Shown one piece after another: positions 25,368 through 32,729 of a stretch of DNA of 64,000 nt. The notes below the pieces were generated by a model. The model was not told the origin of the DNA and did no database searches. It was given only the letters and a program-made list of their open reading frames with translations. The stretch comes from Actinoplanes sp. L3-i22 (GTDB taxonomy: Bacteria > Actinomycetota > Actinomycetes > Mycobacteriales > Micromonosporaceae). The stretch covers positions 6,580,501 through 6,644,500 of the forward strand of contig NZ_AP024745.1 in assembly GCF_019704555.1 (NCBI RefSeq), written 5' to 3'. Position 1 is the first letter of the stretch, and each line of letters opens with the position of its first letter. A program made the translations under genes and the position numbers.

Positions 25368-26162
25368 TCAGGTTTGCGTGCGAGTCGCGTCTTCGGCGCG
25401 GGCTCGGGTCTGGGCGAGGCGGTAGGAGTCGGTGCCGGTCTCGATGATGTTGCCGCCAAAGGTGATCCGGTCGACGATCGCGGCGCAGAGCCGCGGGTCG
25501 GTGAAGGTCTTGGACCAGCCGGAGAACGACTCGTTGGAGGCGATCGCGACCGATGCCTTCTCCTCGCGTTCGGTCAACACTTGGAAGAGCAGCTCAGCGC
25601 CGCGTTTGTCGAGTTCCATGTAGCCGAGTTCGTCGATGCAGAGCAGGTCGACGCGGCCGTAGCGGGCGATGGTTTTGGCGAGGATCTTGTCGTCGGCGGC
25701 TTCGACGAGTTCGTTGACGAGTTTGGTGGCCAGCACGTAGCGGACGCGGAAGCCGGCCATCGCGGCTTCGGTGCCCAGGGCGATGAGCAGGTGAGACTTG
25801 CCGGTGCCGGAGTCGCCGATCAGGCAGAGCGGTAGGCCCTTCTTCACCCAGTCGCAGGCGGCGAGGGTGTGGACGACGGCGGGGTCGACGTTCGGGTTGG
25901 CGTCGAAGTCGAAGGTGCGAAGGCTCTTGTCGCGCGGGAACGCGGCGGCCTTGATCCGGCGTTCGGAACGCCGCCGGGCCCGATCGTCGCACTCGGCCAT
26001 CAGCAGTTCGGCGAGGAAGCCGCGGTAGGTCATCTGATCGCGGGCAGCAGCCTCGGCCAGCTCACTGAACTGCGAGCGGATGGTGGGCAGTCGCAGCAGC
26101 CGGCAGGCGGAGTCGACGGCGGCGTCAGCGGCCTGCTCGGTGAGTCCTCGGTGTCGTGTCAT
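25368..26162 (-). CDS. istB: IS21 helper ATPase IstB
   Basis: 264 residues from ATG 26162, overlapping the istA stop (ATGA). AAA+ DnaA/DnaC-type ATPase: Walker A GDSGTGKSH, Walker B LLCIDELGYM, sensor region IASNESFSGW and the C-terminal DRITFGGNIIETGTDSYR typical of IstB. It works with IstA in transposition, bending target DNA and activating the transposase. Longer in-frame starts are antisense artefacts of istA. Length is normal for the family and no break is seen. Confidence 0.95.
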   Translation of the reverse strand: MTRHRGLTEQAADAAVDSACRLLRLPTIRSQFSELAEAAARDQMTYRGFLAELLMAECDDRARRRSERRIKAAAFPRDKSLRTFDFDANPNVDPAVVHTLAACDWVKKGLPLCLIGDSGTGKSHLLIALGTEAAMAGFRVRYVLATKLVNELVEAADDKILAKTIARYGRVDLLCIDELGYMELDKRGAELLFQVLTEREEKASVAIASNESFSGWSKTFTDPRLCAAIVDRITFGGNIIETGTDSYRLAQTRARAEDATRTQT

Positions 26163-27784
26163 GGCCCGGTCCCTTCGACGGTGCGGCGATGGCGCAGGAG
26201 CTGGTCGTAGGCGGTGACCGTGGGCAGCGGCCGCCGGTCGGGTGGCAGTTGCGCCAGCCGCCGCTCGGTCAGCGACACCACGTTCCCGGCCGGGTGCCGC
26301 ATCGTCGGGCCATCCAGCGACCGGTGGTCGTCGGTCTCGGCGAACTTGCGAGCCTCCAACGCGACCGCGTCGGCAGTCAACGCGCCGGCGCGGACAGCGG
26401 TGGCCAGGCCGGCGACGACATGGTCGTGAGGCATGTGCCGGTGCAGCAGCAAGACCTCGATCAGGGCTCGGGTGCCGGCGGCGTCGCCGTGGACCCGGCG
26501 GACGGCTTCCCACCAGGCGTCGTGCACCGGCGTGAACTTGCCCGCCGCCCGTGCTTGCTCCAGCGCGGTGGCCCCGGGAAGCGCGCCGGGTTTGCGCAGC
26601 AGCGCTTCCAGGTAGTGGTCGAGATCGAGCCGGGATCGGGACTTGGCCATCAGGCGTTCGTGCCGGGCCACTGGGGTGCGGCCGTCATAGATCACGAGGT
26701 CGGAGGCGTGCAGCTGGACCCGGACCTGCCGGCCGACCAGGCGGACCGGCACGGAGTAGCGATTCGTGCGGACGGTGACCTGGCTGAACCGGTCGACCCG
26801 TGGTGTCAGCCAGGTGCCGGTCTCGAACTCCTCGTCAGGCAGCGGCGTGAGTTGCGGCTGCTCGACGGCGAAGTGCTCGCCGATGGTGTGCGGGCGGGTG
26901 CCGATGCGGCGGGCGTCGTCAGCGGCGTCCCACTCGTCGACCATGGCGTTGAGCTGCTCGAACGAGTCGACCTGTGGGACTGGGACGAGGTGGTTGCGGC
27001 GGAACCAGCCGATCTGCCCTTCGACGCCGCCCTTCTCGTGGGCGCCCTGGATGCCTGGTTGACAGTAGAAGGCGTCGATGCCGTAGTGGGATCGGAAGGC
27101 GATCCACCTGGCTGTTTCCACCCGCTGGCGGGTGAAGCCGAGCACCTGGGCGACCGCGGCCTTCAGGTTGTCGTAGCGGATCTTGCCCGTCGGAACACCG
27201 CCGAGCGTGGTGAACGCGTGGACATGGCCTTCCAGGAATGCCTCGGTGCCGCCCGAGGCGAAGATCCGGTGCACCGCCTTGCCAGAGAACGACAGCCGCA
27301 GCGAGAACAACATGCAGGTCACCGGCTCGCCGCGCAGGTTGATCACAACCTCACCGAAGTCGACCTCGGCCTCCTCACCCGGCCGGTGCGTCTGGGGGAG
27401 GAACACATTGACCGGACCGCGGCCAGCCTCGGCCCGAATCTTCGGCTTGCGTTCGGCGACATAGCCCCGGACGACCTGGTAGGAGACGCCGTGCATGCCG
27501 TGCTCGTCGATCAGCCGGTCGTAGATCCGTTTCGCGGTGTGCCGCTGCTTGCGCGGCGCGTCGAGATCCGCCTTGAGGATGTCGTCAATGACGGGCTTGA
27601 ACGGGTCCAGCACCGACGGCCGTGGCGGCAACGGCTTGCGTTCCCGGGGCCATGCCGACGCCAGCGCGTCGCTGACCGTGTGCCGGCTGACCCGGTACTT
27701 GGTCGCGATGGCCCGTCCGGACATGCCCGCCCGCGACTCCCTACGAATCGCCGCGAACAGCTCGACCTTCGACATCCGCGGCAT
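26159..27784 (-). CDS. istA: IS21 transposase IstA
   Basis: 541 residues from ATG 27784 (MPRMSKVELFAAIRRE). N-terminal HTH of the IstA type (GMSGRAIATKYRVSRHTV), then an rve-type DDE domain with D in AEVDFGEV, D in RYDNLK and E in HEKGGVEG, and the C-terminal beta-barrel domain (RFSQVTVRTNRYSVPV). Followed by istB with a 4-bp overlap. All catalytic residues are present, so the element may still be active. The start at 27820 adds 12 residues with no support. Confidence 0.95.
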   Translation of the reverse strand: MPRMSKVELFAAIRRESRAGMSGRAIATKYRVSRHTVSDALASAWPRERKPLPPRPSVLDPFKPVIDDILKADLDAPRKQRHTAKRIYDRLIDEHGMHGVSYQVVRGYVAERKPKIRAEAGRGPVNVFLPQTHRPGEEAEVDFGEVVINLRGEPVTCMLFSLRLSFSGKAVHRIFASGGTEAFLEGHVHAFTTLGGVPTGKIRYDNLKAAVAQVLGFTRQRVETARWIAFRSHYGIDAFYCQPGIQGAHEKGGVEGQIGWFRRNHLVPVPQVDSFEQLNAMVDEWDAADDARRIGTRPHTIGEHFAVEQPQLTPLPDEEFETGTWLTPRVDRFSQVTVRTNRYSVPVRLVGRQVRVQLHASDLVIYDGRTPVARHERLMAKSRSRLDLDHYLEALLRKPGALPGATALEQARAAGKFTPVHDAWWEAVRRVHGDAAGTRALIEVLLLHRHMPHDHVVAGLATAVRAGALTADAVALEARKFAETDDHRSLDGPTMRHPAGNVVSLTERRLAQLPPDRRPLPTVTAYDQLLRHRRTVEGTGP

Positions 27785-27953
27785 CGGCGGACCTCCGTCC
27801 CGACCAGCCGATGCTCCCACCGCAGTCCGTGGCGCTGAAACTCAGCGACATCGAATACACCCGATCGAGGCGGCCAGCCGGTGGCGCTCGAACTCGGTAA
27901 CAAATCCAAGGTCAGCGCCCTGCGCTGTCTTCTACACCTGAGATGATCTTTCA

Positions 27954-28373
27954 ATGCAGTCGTTGCCTCAATCCGATGACCTGACCTCGCTAGTCCTTCG
28001 CACGGACTTCGACGACGATCGTCGCTGGGAAGCTTTCATGGAGAGTCTGAGCAGGATCGGCGACTACCGGATGGCCACCTTCGTCAGCGACACCGTGTAT
28101 GCCGGCGCGACGGTCCAACAACTCGTTGACGCAGACGCCGCCGCCGACATCGACGACAAGGTGTTCTACCTGTTTGTCGTCGACTCGAAGACTCTGGCTG
28201 ATGATGAGCACCCGCTTCTCGCTGTCGATCTGGACACTGAACCAGGCCGCAGCTTCCGCGTTCCGGTGCAGTTCTACGCCGATGTCTCGGCGAACCTTTC
28301 GATCGCCAACATGGATTTCGCCGACTTCGCGGACGCTGTAGACGCGACCGGAACCTACCGAGGCTTCGACTAA
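27954..28373 (+). CDS. DUF6924-like small acidic protein, passenger between IS21-type ends
   Basis: 139 residues, acidic (many D and E), with SLVLRTDFDDDRRWEAFM at the start and FYADVSANLSIANMDFADFA near the end, the pattern of DUF6924 proteins as I recall it. It reads opposite to istA and lies between the internal IS21 right end (27881-27902) and a second set of IS21-type repeats (28437-28528). Frame is complete and codon use is normal for the host, so it looks functional. Role unknown; such genes occur singly near toxin or immunity loci. Confidence 0.65.
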   Translation: MQSLPQSDDLTSLVLRTDFDDDRRWEAFMESLSRIGDYRMATFVSDTVYAGATVQQLVDADAAADIDDKVFYLFVVDSKTLADDEHPLLAVDLDTEPGRSFRVPVQFYADVSANLSIANMDFADFADAVDATGTYRGFD

Positions 28374-28436
28374 CCCACAGACCTCGCCGCCGAGGCTCTC
28401 GCGCCGCCAGGGACCAGGCTCACCTGAACGTGAAAA

Positions 28437-28528
28437 TGACGGTGGCGCCGAAACTCACCGACACGAGCTCGCGGCAGAAGTTAGTGGCGCCCGAGAACGG
28501 ATAGATCTGGCGCTGACACTGACCGACA
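28437..28528. repeat. Second set of IS21-type end repeats beyond the passenger gene
   Basis: Read on the minus strand: TGTCGGTCAGTGTCAGCGCC (28528 down), a CTCGGGCGCCACT copy and TGTCGGTGAGTTTCGGCGCC (28466 down to 28447). They match the repeats at the left end of the IS21 and at 27824-27902, giving two right-type ends for one left end. Confidence 0.55.
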
Positions 28529-28540
28529 GAACCATACCGG

Positions 28541-28775
28541 TATCAGGCGGTGCGTGTGGCGCTGGCGAGCGCGTCGATCACGCAGGTCGCTGCCCAGTAC
28601 AGGACATCGCGGCAGTCGCTGCATACGTGGCGGGCCCGTTTCGAGGCCGACGGCAAGCCCGGACTGGCGGAGACGCGCCGTTCGAGCTGCTCTCGGGCAA
28701 CGGCACGCAGTTCACCGGCCGGCACGGCCAGGACCGGCCAGTTGCGGACCCCCACCGCCGACTCAGCAGCTGACG
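28541..28775 (+). pseudogene. IS481-family transposase, internally deleted
   Basis: The frame reads YQAVRVALASASITQVAAQY then RTSRQSLHTWRARFEADG, the N-terminal HTH of IS481 transposases, and KPGLAETRRSS. It then jumps directly to LLSGNGTQFTGRHG, the block around the second catalytic Asp (normally DNG.QFTGRF; here Gly replaces Asp), and soon stops. More than 100 residues between the HTH and this block are missing, and the catalytic Asp is gone, so it is dead. It abuts the right inverted end at 28862-28896. Confidence 0.7.
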
Positions 28776-28975
28776 GCGAGGAGCTTGCCATCCGGCCTCG
28801 CGAGGACACCACACCGATCGCGCGTCTCCGAGCCCGCGGCAAAGACGCCCACCCTGGCTGACGTCAAGCATGTCTCGACGACAAACGGTCAAGCATCTCC
28901 TGAGACCACACACCGACAGCTGCGGATCGTTACCGCCGCGGAACAGCACGGTGTGTCGTCAGGGGTATGAGTGGT

Positions 28976-29112
28976 CAAACCCGGCCTCTCGCCAACAAAA
29001 GGACCGGTCTCTGCGCTGCCTCACAACTCGAAGCCCTCATTGAGCGCTACACCGGGGGCGGTGACGGCTCTGTGACGATCCGGTGATTTTGTCAGCGACA
29101 ACGGGGTTCCGT
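28976..29112. repeat. Relic IS left-end copy matching 25018-25050
   Basis: CCGGTGATTTTGTCAGCGAC (29089 region) resembles CCGGTGATTATGTCGGCGAG at the IS21 left end (25018 onward), in the same orientation, with similar bases beyond. It is probably the end of another lost IS21 copy. A hairpin (GAGTGATC 29121-29128, GATCACTC 29141-29148) follows. Confidence 0.4.
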
Positions 29113-29170
29113 CCCGCCAAGAGTGATCGATGTTCATCGTGATCACTCGTTGAGTGACGGTGTGACGAGG

Positions 29171-29278
29171 TCATAGGCCGGCTGCCGTCTCATCTTGAAC
29201 CAACAGCCGGGCGGTGAACTCAGCAGCCGACACCTGGCTGGAAGAGAGCGCGAAGTAGGCGCACTGGTGCACGGGCAT
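29171..29278 (-). pseudogene. DUF4279-like protein, N-terminal fragment
   Basis: ATG 29278 opens MPVHQCAYFALSSSQVSAAE, then FTARLLVQDETAAGL and a stop: 35 residues. The start YFALSS..VSA.E.TARL is the typical beginning of DUF4279 proteins, which are about 130 residues. The rest is lost at the edge of the IS nest. Confidence 0.4.
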
Positions 29279-29354
29279 GCGCCGGACACTACGAGGGCAC
29301 CACAACAAGGCCTCGAGTAGTCGCTGAGACTTGACCCTTCGCGATATCGGTGGT

Positions 29355-30500
29355 CTAACCAGGCGGCTCCGGAGGAACGTTGCCCAGGCCCGCACCGCCC
29401 TCCAACGACGTCCGCAGGTACTGCTGCGGGGGACGAGCCAGCCACTTGTGGTCGCGCAGGTACTGCCGCAGCTGGTGGATCATGTCCTCGGGCGCGGGGA
29501 ACTCCGGCGGCTGCCCGTTGGCGATCCGGAACCGGGCGTCGCCGGAGATGCCCATGACCATCTCGATGGCCGGCTGGCCGGAGACCATCAGGCGCAGCAA
29601 CTGCCGCTGGGTGAACTCCACCGGCTTGTCGTCCTCGGAGCCCTCCTCGGTCAGGCCGGTCCGGTGCAGCGGCAAGCTGATCCGGTCGCTGGCCGTCTCC
29701 AGGCCGCCGACGTCCTGCAGGTGGTACTCCTTGGTGCCGTCGGCGATGGTCGCCCCGGTGCTCATCTCCCAGATGCACTCGTAGGTGGAGAAGCGGTAGT
29801 TCGTCGCGAACACCACCAGGATCTTGTAGTGCGAGGCCCGGACCGCGTTGTCGTCGCCGATCGCGAACCGCAGGTCGAAGCCGTACGCCGAGGCCGGGAA
29901 GCCGGAGAAGACCAGCAGGTTCACACCCCGCTGGATGGTGAGCTCGCCGCTGGGGTTGATCTTCAGCTGGCGGTTGGCGTTCCCCACCGCCAGGTTGGTG
30001 CCCTCGGTGAGGTAGCCGTCCATCTCCTCGTCGGTGGCGCGGGGGTACGCGCGGGCCATCGCTTCGTTGTACGCGTTGCGCCGGTTGATCAGGTCGCGGG
30101 CGCCGCGGAATCCGCCCACAACGCCGGCAATGAGCAGGATCAGCACGAGACAGGCACCGCTTCTGGCACTCGCCGTGATGAGCCCGATCAGGACCAGCAC
30201 CCCGCCACCGACGGCGAAGATCCCGGGCTTGGTGTAGTCGGGCGGCTGCGGGACGCGAACGAAGTACTTGCCGACCCGCTCGGGGCGGGCGGTCAGCTGC
30301 TGGGGATACATCCCACTACGGCTGCTGGCTTCCGCTTGGTCATTAGGCTCTTTCTGGTGATCCTGGACCCGGCGCATCAGATCAGCCATACCCGCGTCAG
30401 CATCGAATCGCAGGTGGCGCGCCGCTTCGGCGGCGGCCCGGTCGAACAAAATTCGCTCTTCGGCGGCCGGCACGTCGCGCGATGCTTCATCCTTCGTCAT
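29355..30500 (-). CDS. Membrane protein co-encoded with an ECF sigma factor
   Basis: 381 residues from ATG 30500 (MTKDEASRDVPAAEER); its start overlaps the sigma gene by 14 bp. A helical cytoplasmic N-terminus (1-90) leads to two adjacent membrane helices (IFAVGGGVLVLIGLITA and CLVLILLIAGVVGGF, about 95-135), then a soluble domain of about 240 residues rich in beta strands (LKINPSGELTIQRGVN, YKILVVFATNYRFSTYECIWEM) with no family recognised. Position suggests a sensor or anti-sigma partner, but no ASD or zinc-binding anti-sigma motif is present. The C-terminus is Gly/Pro-rich. Confidence 0.7.
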   Translation of the reverse strand: MTKDEASRDVPAAEERILFDRAAAEAARHLRFDADAGMADLMRRVQDHQKEPNDQAEASSRSGMYPQQLTARPERVGKYFVRVPQPPDYTKPGIFAVGGGVLVLIGLITASARSGACLVLILLIAGVVGGFRGARDLINRRNAYNEAMARAYPRATDEEMDGYLTEGTNLAVGNANRQLKINPSGELTIQRGVNLLVFSGFPASAYGFDLRFAIGDDNAVRASHYKILVVFATNYRFSTYECIWEMSTGATIADGTKEYHLQDVGGLETASDRISLPLHRTGLTEEGSEDDKPVEFTQRQLLRLMVSGQPAIEMVMGISGDARFRIANGQPPEFPAPEDMIHQLRQYLRDHKWLARPPQQYLRTSLEGGAGLGNVPPEPPG

Positions 30501-31056
30501 TGCTCGCCTCCCATGCCGCCAATAGTTCCCGAAGCTTCTTCCTGGCCTTCTGCAAATGGGTACGGGCCGTCGTGTCTCTGATACCAAGATGCGCGGCAAT
30601 CTCCGGCGTTGTCCAGCCTTCCGCCTTCCGGCCCAGAACCTGGCGCTGCTGATCCGGAAGACTGCGCAGCAGATCAAGCACCGGCGTTCCGGCTTCACCC
30701 CCTCCGGGGGTCTCATCCCATTGGACGTAGGAGGTCTTCTGCCGGTTACCGATCTTGTCCAGCAGCTGAGCAAGACGGCCATGAGCACGGTGCTGGTCGT
30801 ATGCCCCGTTTCGGATCGATCGGACTACGTAAGCTTCCTGACGCTCATAGCCCAGGTCACGAAGCTTGTCCCACGCCAGGTAGGCACCGAGCATCGCGTT
30901 CTGCACGATGTCAGCAGCATCGTGGTGGCTCAGCCCGCAAGCAATCCCATACGAAATGAGATCGACAGACGCTCTCTCATAGAACTGCCTGAAGCCTGCC
31001 GAGCTGTCCGGCGAGGAGTCCTCGCCGGACAGCTCGAAGCTGCTGGTCGTGGCCAT
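30487..31056 (-). CDS. ECF RNA polymerase sigma factor
   Basis: 189 residues. Region 2 (about 20-95) has HHDAADIVQNAMLGAYLAWD and YVVRSIRNGAYDQHR; region 4 (about 130-182) has SLPDQQRQVLGRKAEGWTTP followed by EIAAHLGIRDTTARTHLQKA. It lacks the C-terminal SnoaL-type extension of other families and fits the ECF/SigE-type length. It is coupled to the membrane protein gene (14-bp overlap) and may respond to a signal sensed by it. A small membrane gene sits directly upstream. Confidence 0.88.
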   Translation of the reverse strand: MATTSSFELSGEDSSPDSSAGFRQFYERASVDLISYGIACGLSHHDAADIVQNAMLGAYLAWDKLRDLGYERQEAYVVRSIRNGAYDQHRAHGRLAQLLDKIGNRQKTSYVQWDETPGGGEAGTPVLDLLRSLPDQQRQVLGRKAEGWTTPEIAAHLGIRDTTARTHLQKARKKLRELLAAWEASNDEG

Positions 31057-31060
31057 GCAA

Positions 31061-31273
31061 TCAGTCGATCGCCGTGTCCTGGCCGCGATCCGCGCGCAGG
31101 TGCAAGCGCGACCCCCCGAGCTCGGTGAGAGTAAGTTCCACCGTCTGCGCCTCCCGTAGCTCTTTGAGCGCCTCGATGATCAGCGACCGACTTCGACAAG
31201 CGCGGACTATAGTGACCATCGCTCCAAGACCACCAGTAAGCGCGGTCATGATGACGGGGATCCAGATCTCCAC
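31061..31273 (-). CDS. Small membrane protein upstream of the sigma gene
   Basis: 70 residues: an N-terminal membrane helix (IWIPVIMTALTGGLGAMVTI), then a short soluble part (EALKELREAQTVELTLTELG). Ends 4 bp before the sigma gene start, so probably co-transcribed. Resembles the small membrane-anchored components that accompany actinobacterial conflict systems (EACC1-like), but this resemblance is weak. Confidence 0.5.
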   Translation of the reverse strand: MEIWIPVIMTALTGGLGAMVTIVRACRSRSLIIEALKELREAQTVELTLTELGGSRLHLRADRGQDTAID

Positions 31274-31479
31274 GACTCCTCCTGCACTCGGGTCAGGCAG
31301 TGCCCGGCTTCACCTGGCAGACGTCTGAAGACGGTGAAGTGTCTACTAGAGGGCGCTCGTCGGCTTCAGGCTGTGCCCAGAACCGAGACGGCCGGGGCCA
31401 CCGCGGCCATCTCGCTGCCTGCGGCTCACCGGGCCGAACAGGGTGAATATCTGGCAACGCTCGGCGCCGGACAGGCTGG

Positions 31480-31981
31480 CACCGACCCCGGCTGATACCT
31501 GGCTGCATGGCGTCGACGACCGCGGCCGGTACGTATCGGCGGCCCGCCGCCCAGCCTCGCCGCTCTTCCAGTACGCCCGCTCGCCCGGGGTCATCTTCTC
31601 GGCGAACGCACGCTGCAGGGTGCGCAGCCCCGCCGGTGCGGCGCCGCTCCAATCATCGATCAGGAACTGCGGCGCCGGCACCCCGGCCGCCCGGGACTCG
31701 CCGGCGACCAACGCGGCCCGAGCCCGAGCCAGCGCGGCGATGCTGCAGCGGACGTACCCGTACGTCTCCCGGCCGGTGTCACTGAGCCGGTGCCACTCCG
31801 GCCGGGCGCCCGCTGCTGCTGGCCGCCGCGTTGCAGCCACCGGCGGACGGTGCGCTCGTCGACGCCGTGCCCGGCTTCGGTCAGGCGCACGTGCTCGCCG
31901 GTCAGTGTCCCGGCCCGGCGCAACTGCAGCAGCCGGGCCACCATCGCCGCCCGCTGCTCCGCGGGGGACCTGCCGGTTCAC
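31480..31981 (-). pseudogene. Mu/TnsB-like transposase, N-terminal part only and frameshifted
   Basis: Two frames give one product. From 31944: MVARLLQLRRAGTLTGEHVR, then GHGVDERTVRRWLQR (HTH). After a shift near 31812: HRLSDTGRETYGYVRCSIAA, APAGLRTLQRAFAEKMTPGE, RAYWKSGEAGRRAADTYRPR. This is the N-terminal DNA-binding region of actinobacterial Mu/TnsB-like DDE transposases, normally followed by a rve domain that is absent. So it is a fragment of a Tn7-like element, comparable to the module at 58-61.7 kb. Confidence 0.55.
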
Positions 31982-31990
31982 GGGTGGGCG

Positions 31991-32104
31991 CTACCGGTTC
32001 GGCAGCGGCCGGCGGTTCTTCACCGCCCAGAACAGGTTTCCCGCGCACACGAGCGCGCAGGCGCCGAACGTGGCCGGCAGCCACCCCGTTCCGCCCGGGT
32101 TCAC
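31991..32104 (-). CDS. Tiny membrane protein (37 residues)
   Basis: GTG 32104 overlaps the previous stop (GTGA) and encodes VNPGGTGWLPATFGACALVC and a short tail NRRPLPNR: one membrane helix. Translational coupling and a clear helix support it; function unknown. Confidence 0.35.
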   Translation of the reverse strand: MNPGGTGWLPATFGACALVCAGNLFWAVKNRRPLPNR

Positions 32105-32247
32105 CAGGAGGCCGGCGCGAGCCACGCGAAGACGATCAGCAACACCGTCAAGCCGATAACGAACCACGGCACACTACGACCGGCCACACGCCTCCACCGT
32201 GCTCGTCTCACCGGCACCGGCACGGCGACGTCCGAGAAACGCCGCAC
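32101..32247 (-). CDS. Tiny membrane protein (48 residues)
   Basis: Reads from GTG 32247: a basic N-terminus (VRRARWRRVAGRS) and one membrane helix (WFVIGLTVLLIVFAWLAP) before TGA. The start is uncertain because the frame extends further upstream without a good ribosome site. Coupled to the next tiny gene. Confidence 0.35.
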   Translation of the reverse strand: MRRFSDVAVPVPVRRARWRRVAGRSVPWFVIGLTVLLIVFAWLAPASW

Positions 32248-32301
32248 AGTCAACAACACGCAAAAGTCGGCGAGCAACGATGCCGTGTGTAGCCCGGCCG
32301 A

Positions 32302-32690
32302 GTGACGAAGCCGGACCGCAGAGCACCACCCAGGCGCGACGAGCGGGCAACGTGCGCGGCCACGGCCGACGTACTGACATTTGGCGATCTCGTGGGGCTG
32401 CTGGACCGGTTCGTGAAGGTCGGCGTCGACTCTGGACGGCGCAGCCGCCCTTGTCGAGTACCTGCACCCCGCCGACGATCCCGGCAGCCAGCACACGATC
32501 TCCGCTACCTACCAGGCCAAGGATCTGCTGCGGCACCTGGCCGGCATCACCGGCGCGGCCCCAGCAGAGGCGCTTCCGGCGCGAATGGTCGCCAGCGACG
32601 TCGTACTGGCCGCCCAACAACGCGGACGAGCCCGCGTGAGTGTCCGCAGCAACGCAAGCAACGTTGGGGCCGAGCCCGGCTCATGGCCGC
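32302..32690 (+). pseudogene. Small hypothetical protein with a frameshift
   Basis: One frame gives DVLTFGDLVGLLDRFVKVGVD; near 32430 the sense continues in another frame with GAAALVEYLHPADDPGSQHT, SATYQAKDLLRHLAGITGA and MVASDVVLAAQQRGRARV. Joined they form one plausible acidic helical protein of about 110 residues. No family recognised. A single-base change or a sequencing error would explain it. Confidence 0.4.
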
Positions 32691-32729
32691 ATAACCAGTC
32701 AGGCTCGGCGAACGTTCATACCCAACGCG

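Larger units (their letters stand above)
25029..27902. mobile_element. IS21-family insertion sequence (istA, istB and a third small gene)
   Basis: Contains istA and istB in the standard overlapping order, plus a small downstream gene. Ends carry repeated IS21-type motifs: TGTCGGTGAGTTTGAGCGCC at 25095-25114 on the left, and the inverted versions at 27824-27845 and 27881-27902 on the right. The outer limits are chosen at TGTCGG (25029) and TGTTACC (complement, 27902). No clean target duplication was recognised. Confidence 0.65.
24899..28896. mobile_element. Nested transposon: relic IS481-type ends around an IS21 insertion
   Basis: A 35-bp sequence at 24899-24933 (starting ATGCTTGACCGTTTGT) returns inverted at 28862-28896 with about 4 mismatches. 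A broken IS481-like transposase (28541-28775) lies next to the right copy. The two ends enclose about 4.0 kb that includes a complete IS21 element and a passenger gene. Simplest reading: an IS481 element whose inside was replaced or hit by IS21. Confidence 0.6.

Noticed and set aside
29121..29148. GAGTGATC/GATCACTC hairpin as a terminator
   Set aside because: No gene ends beside it and there is no T-run; kept only as a repeat note.
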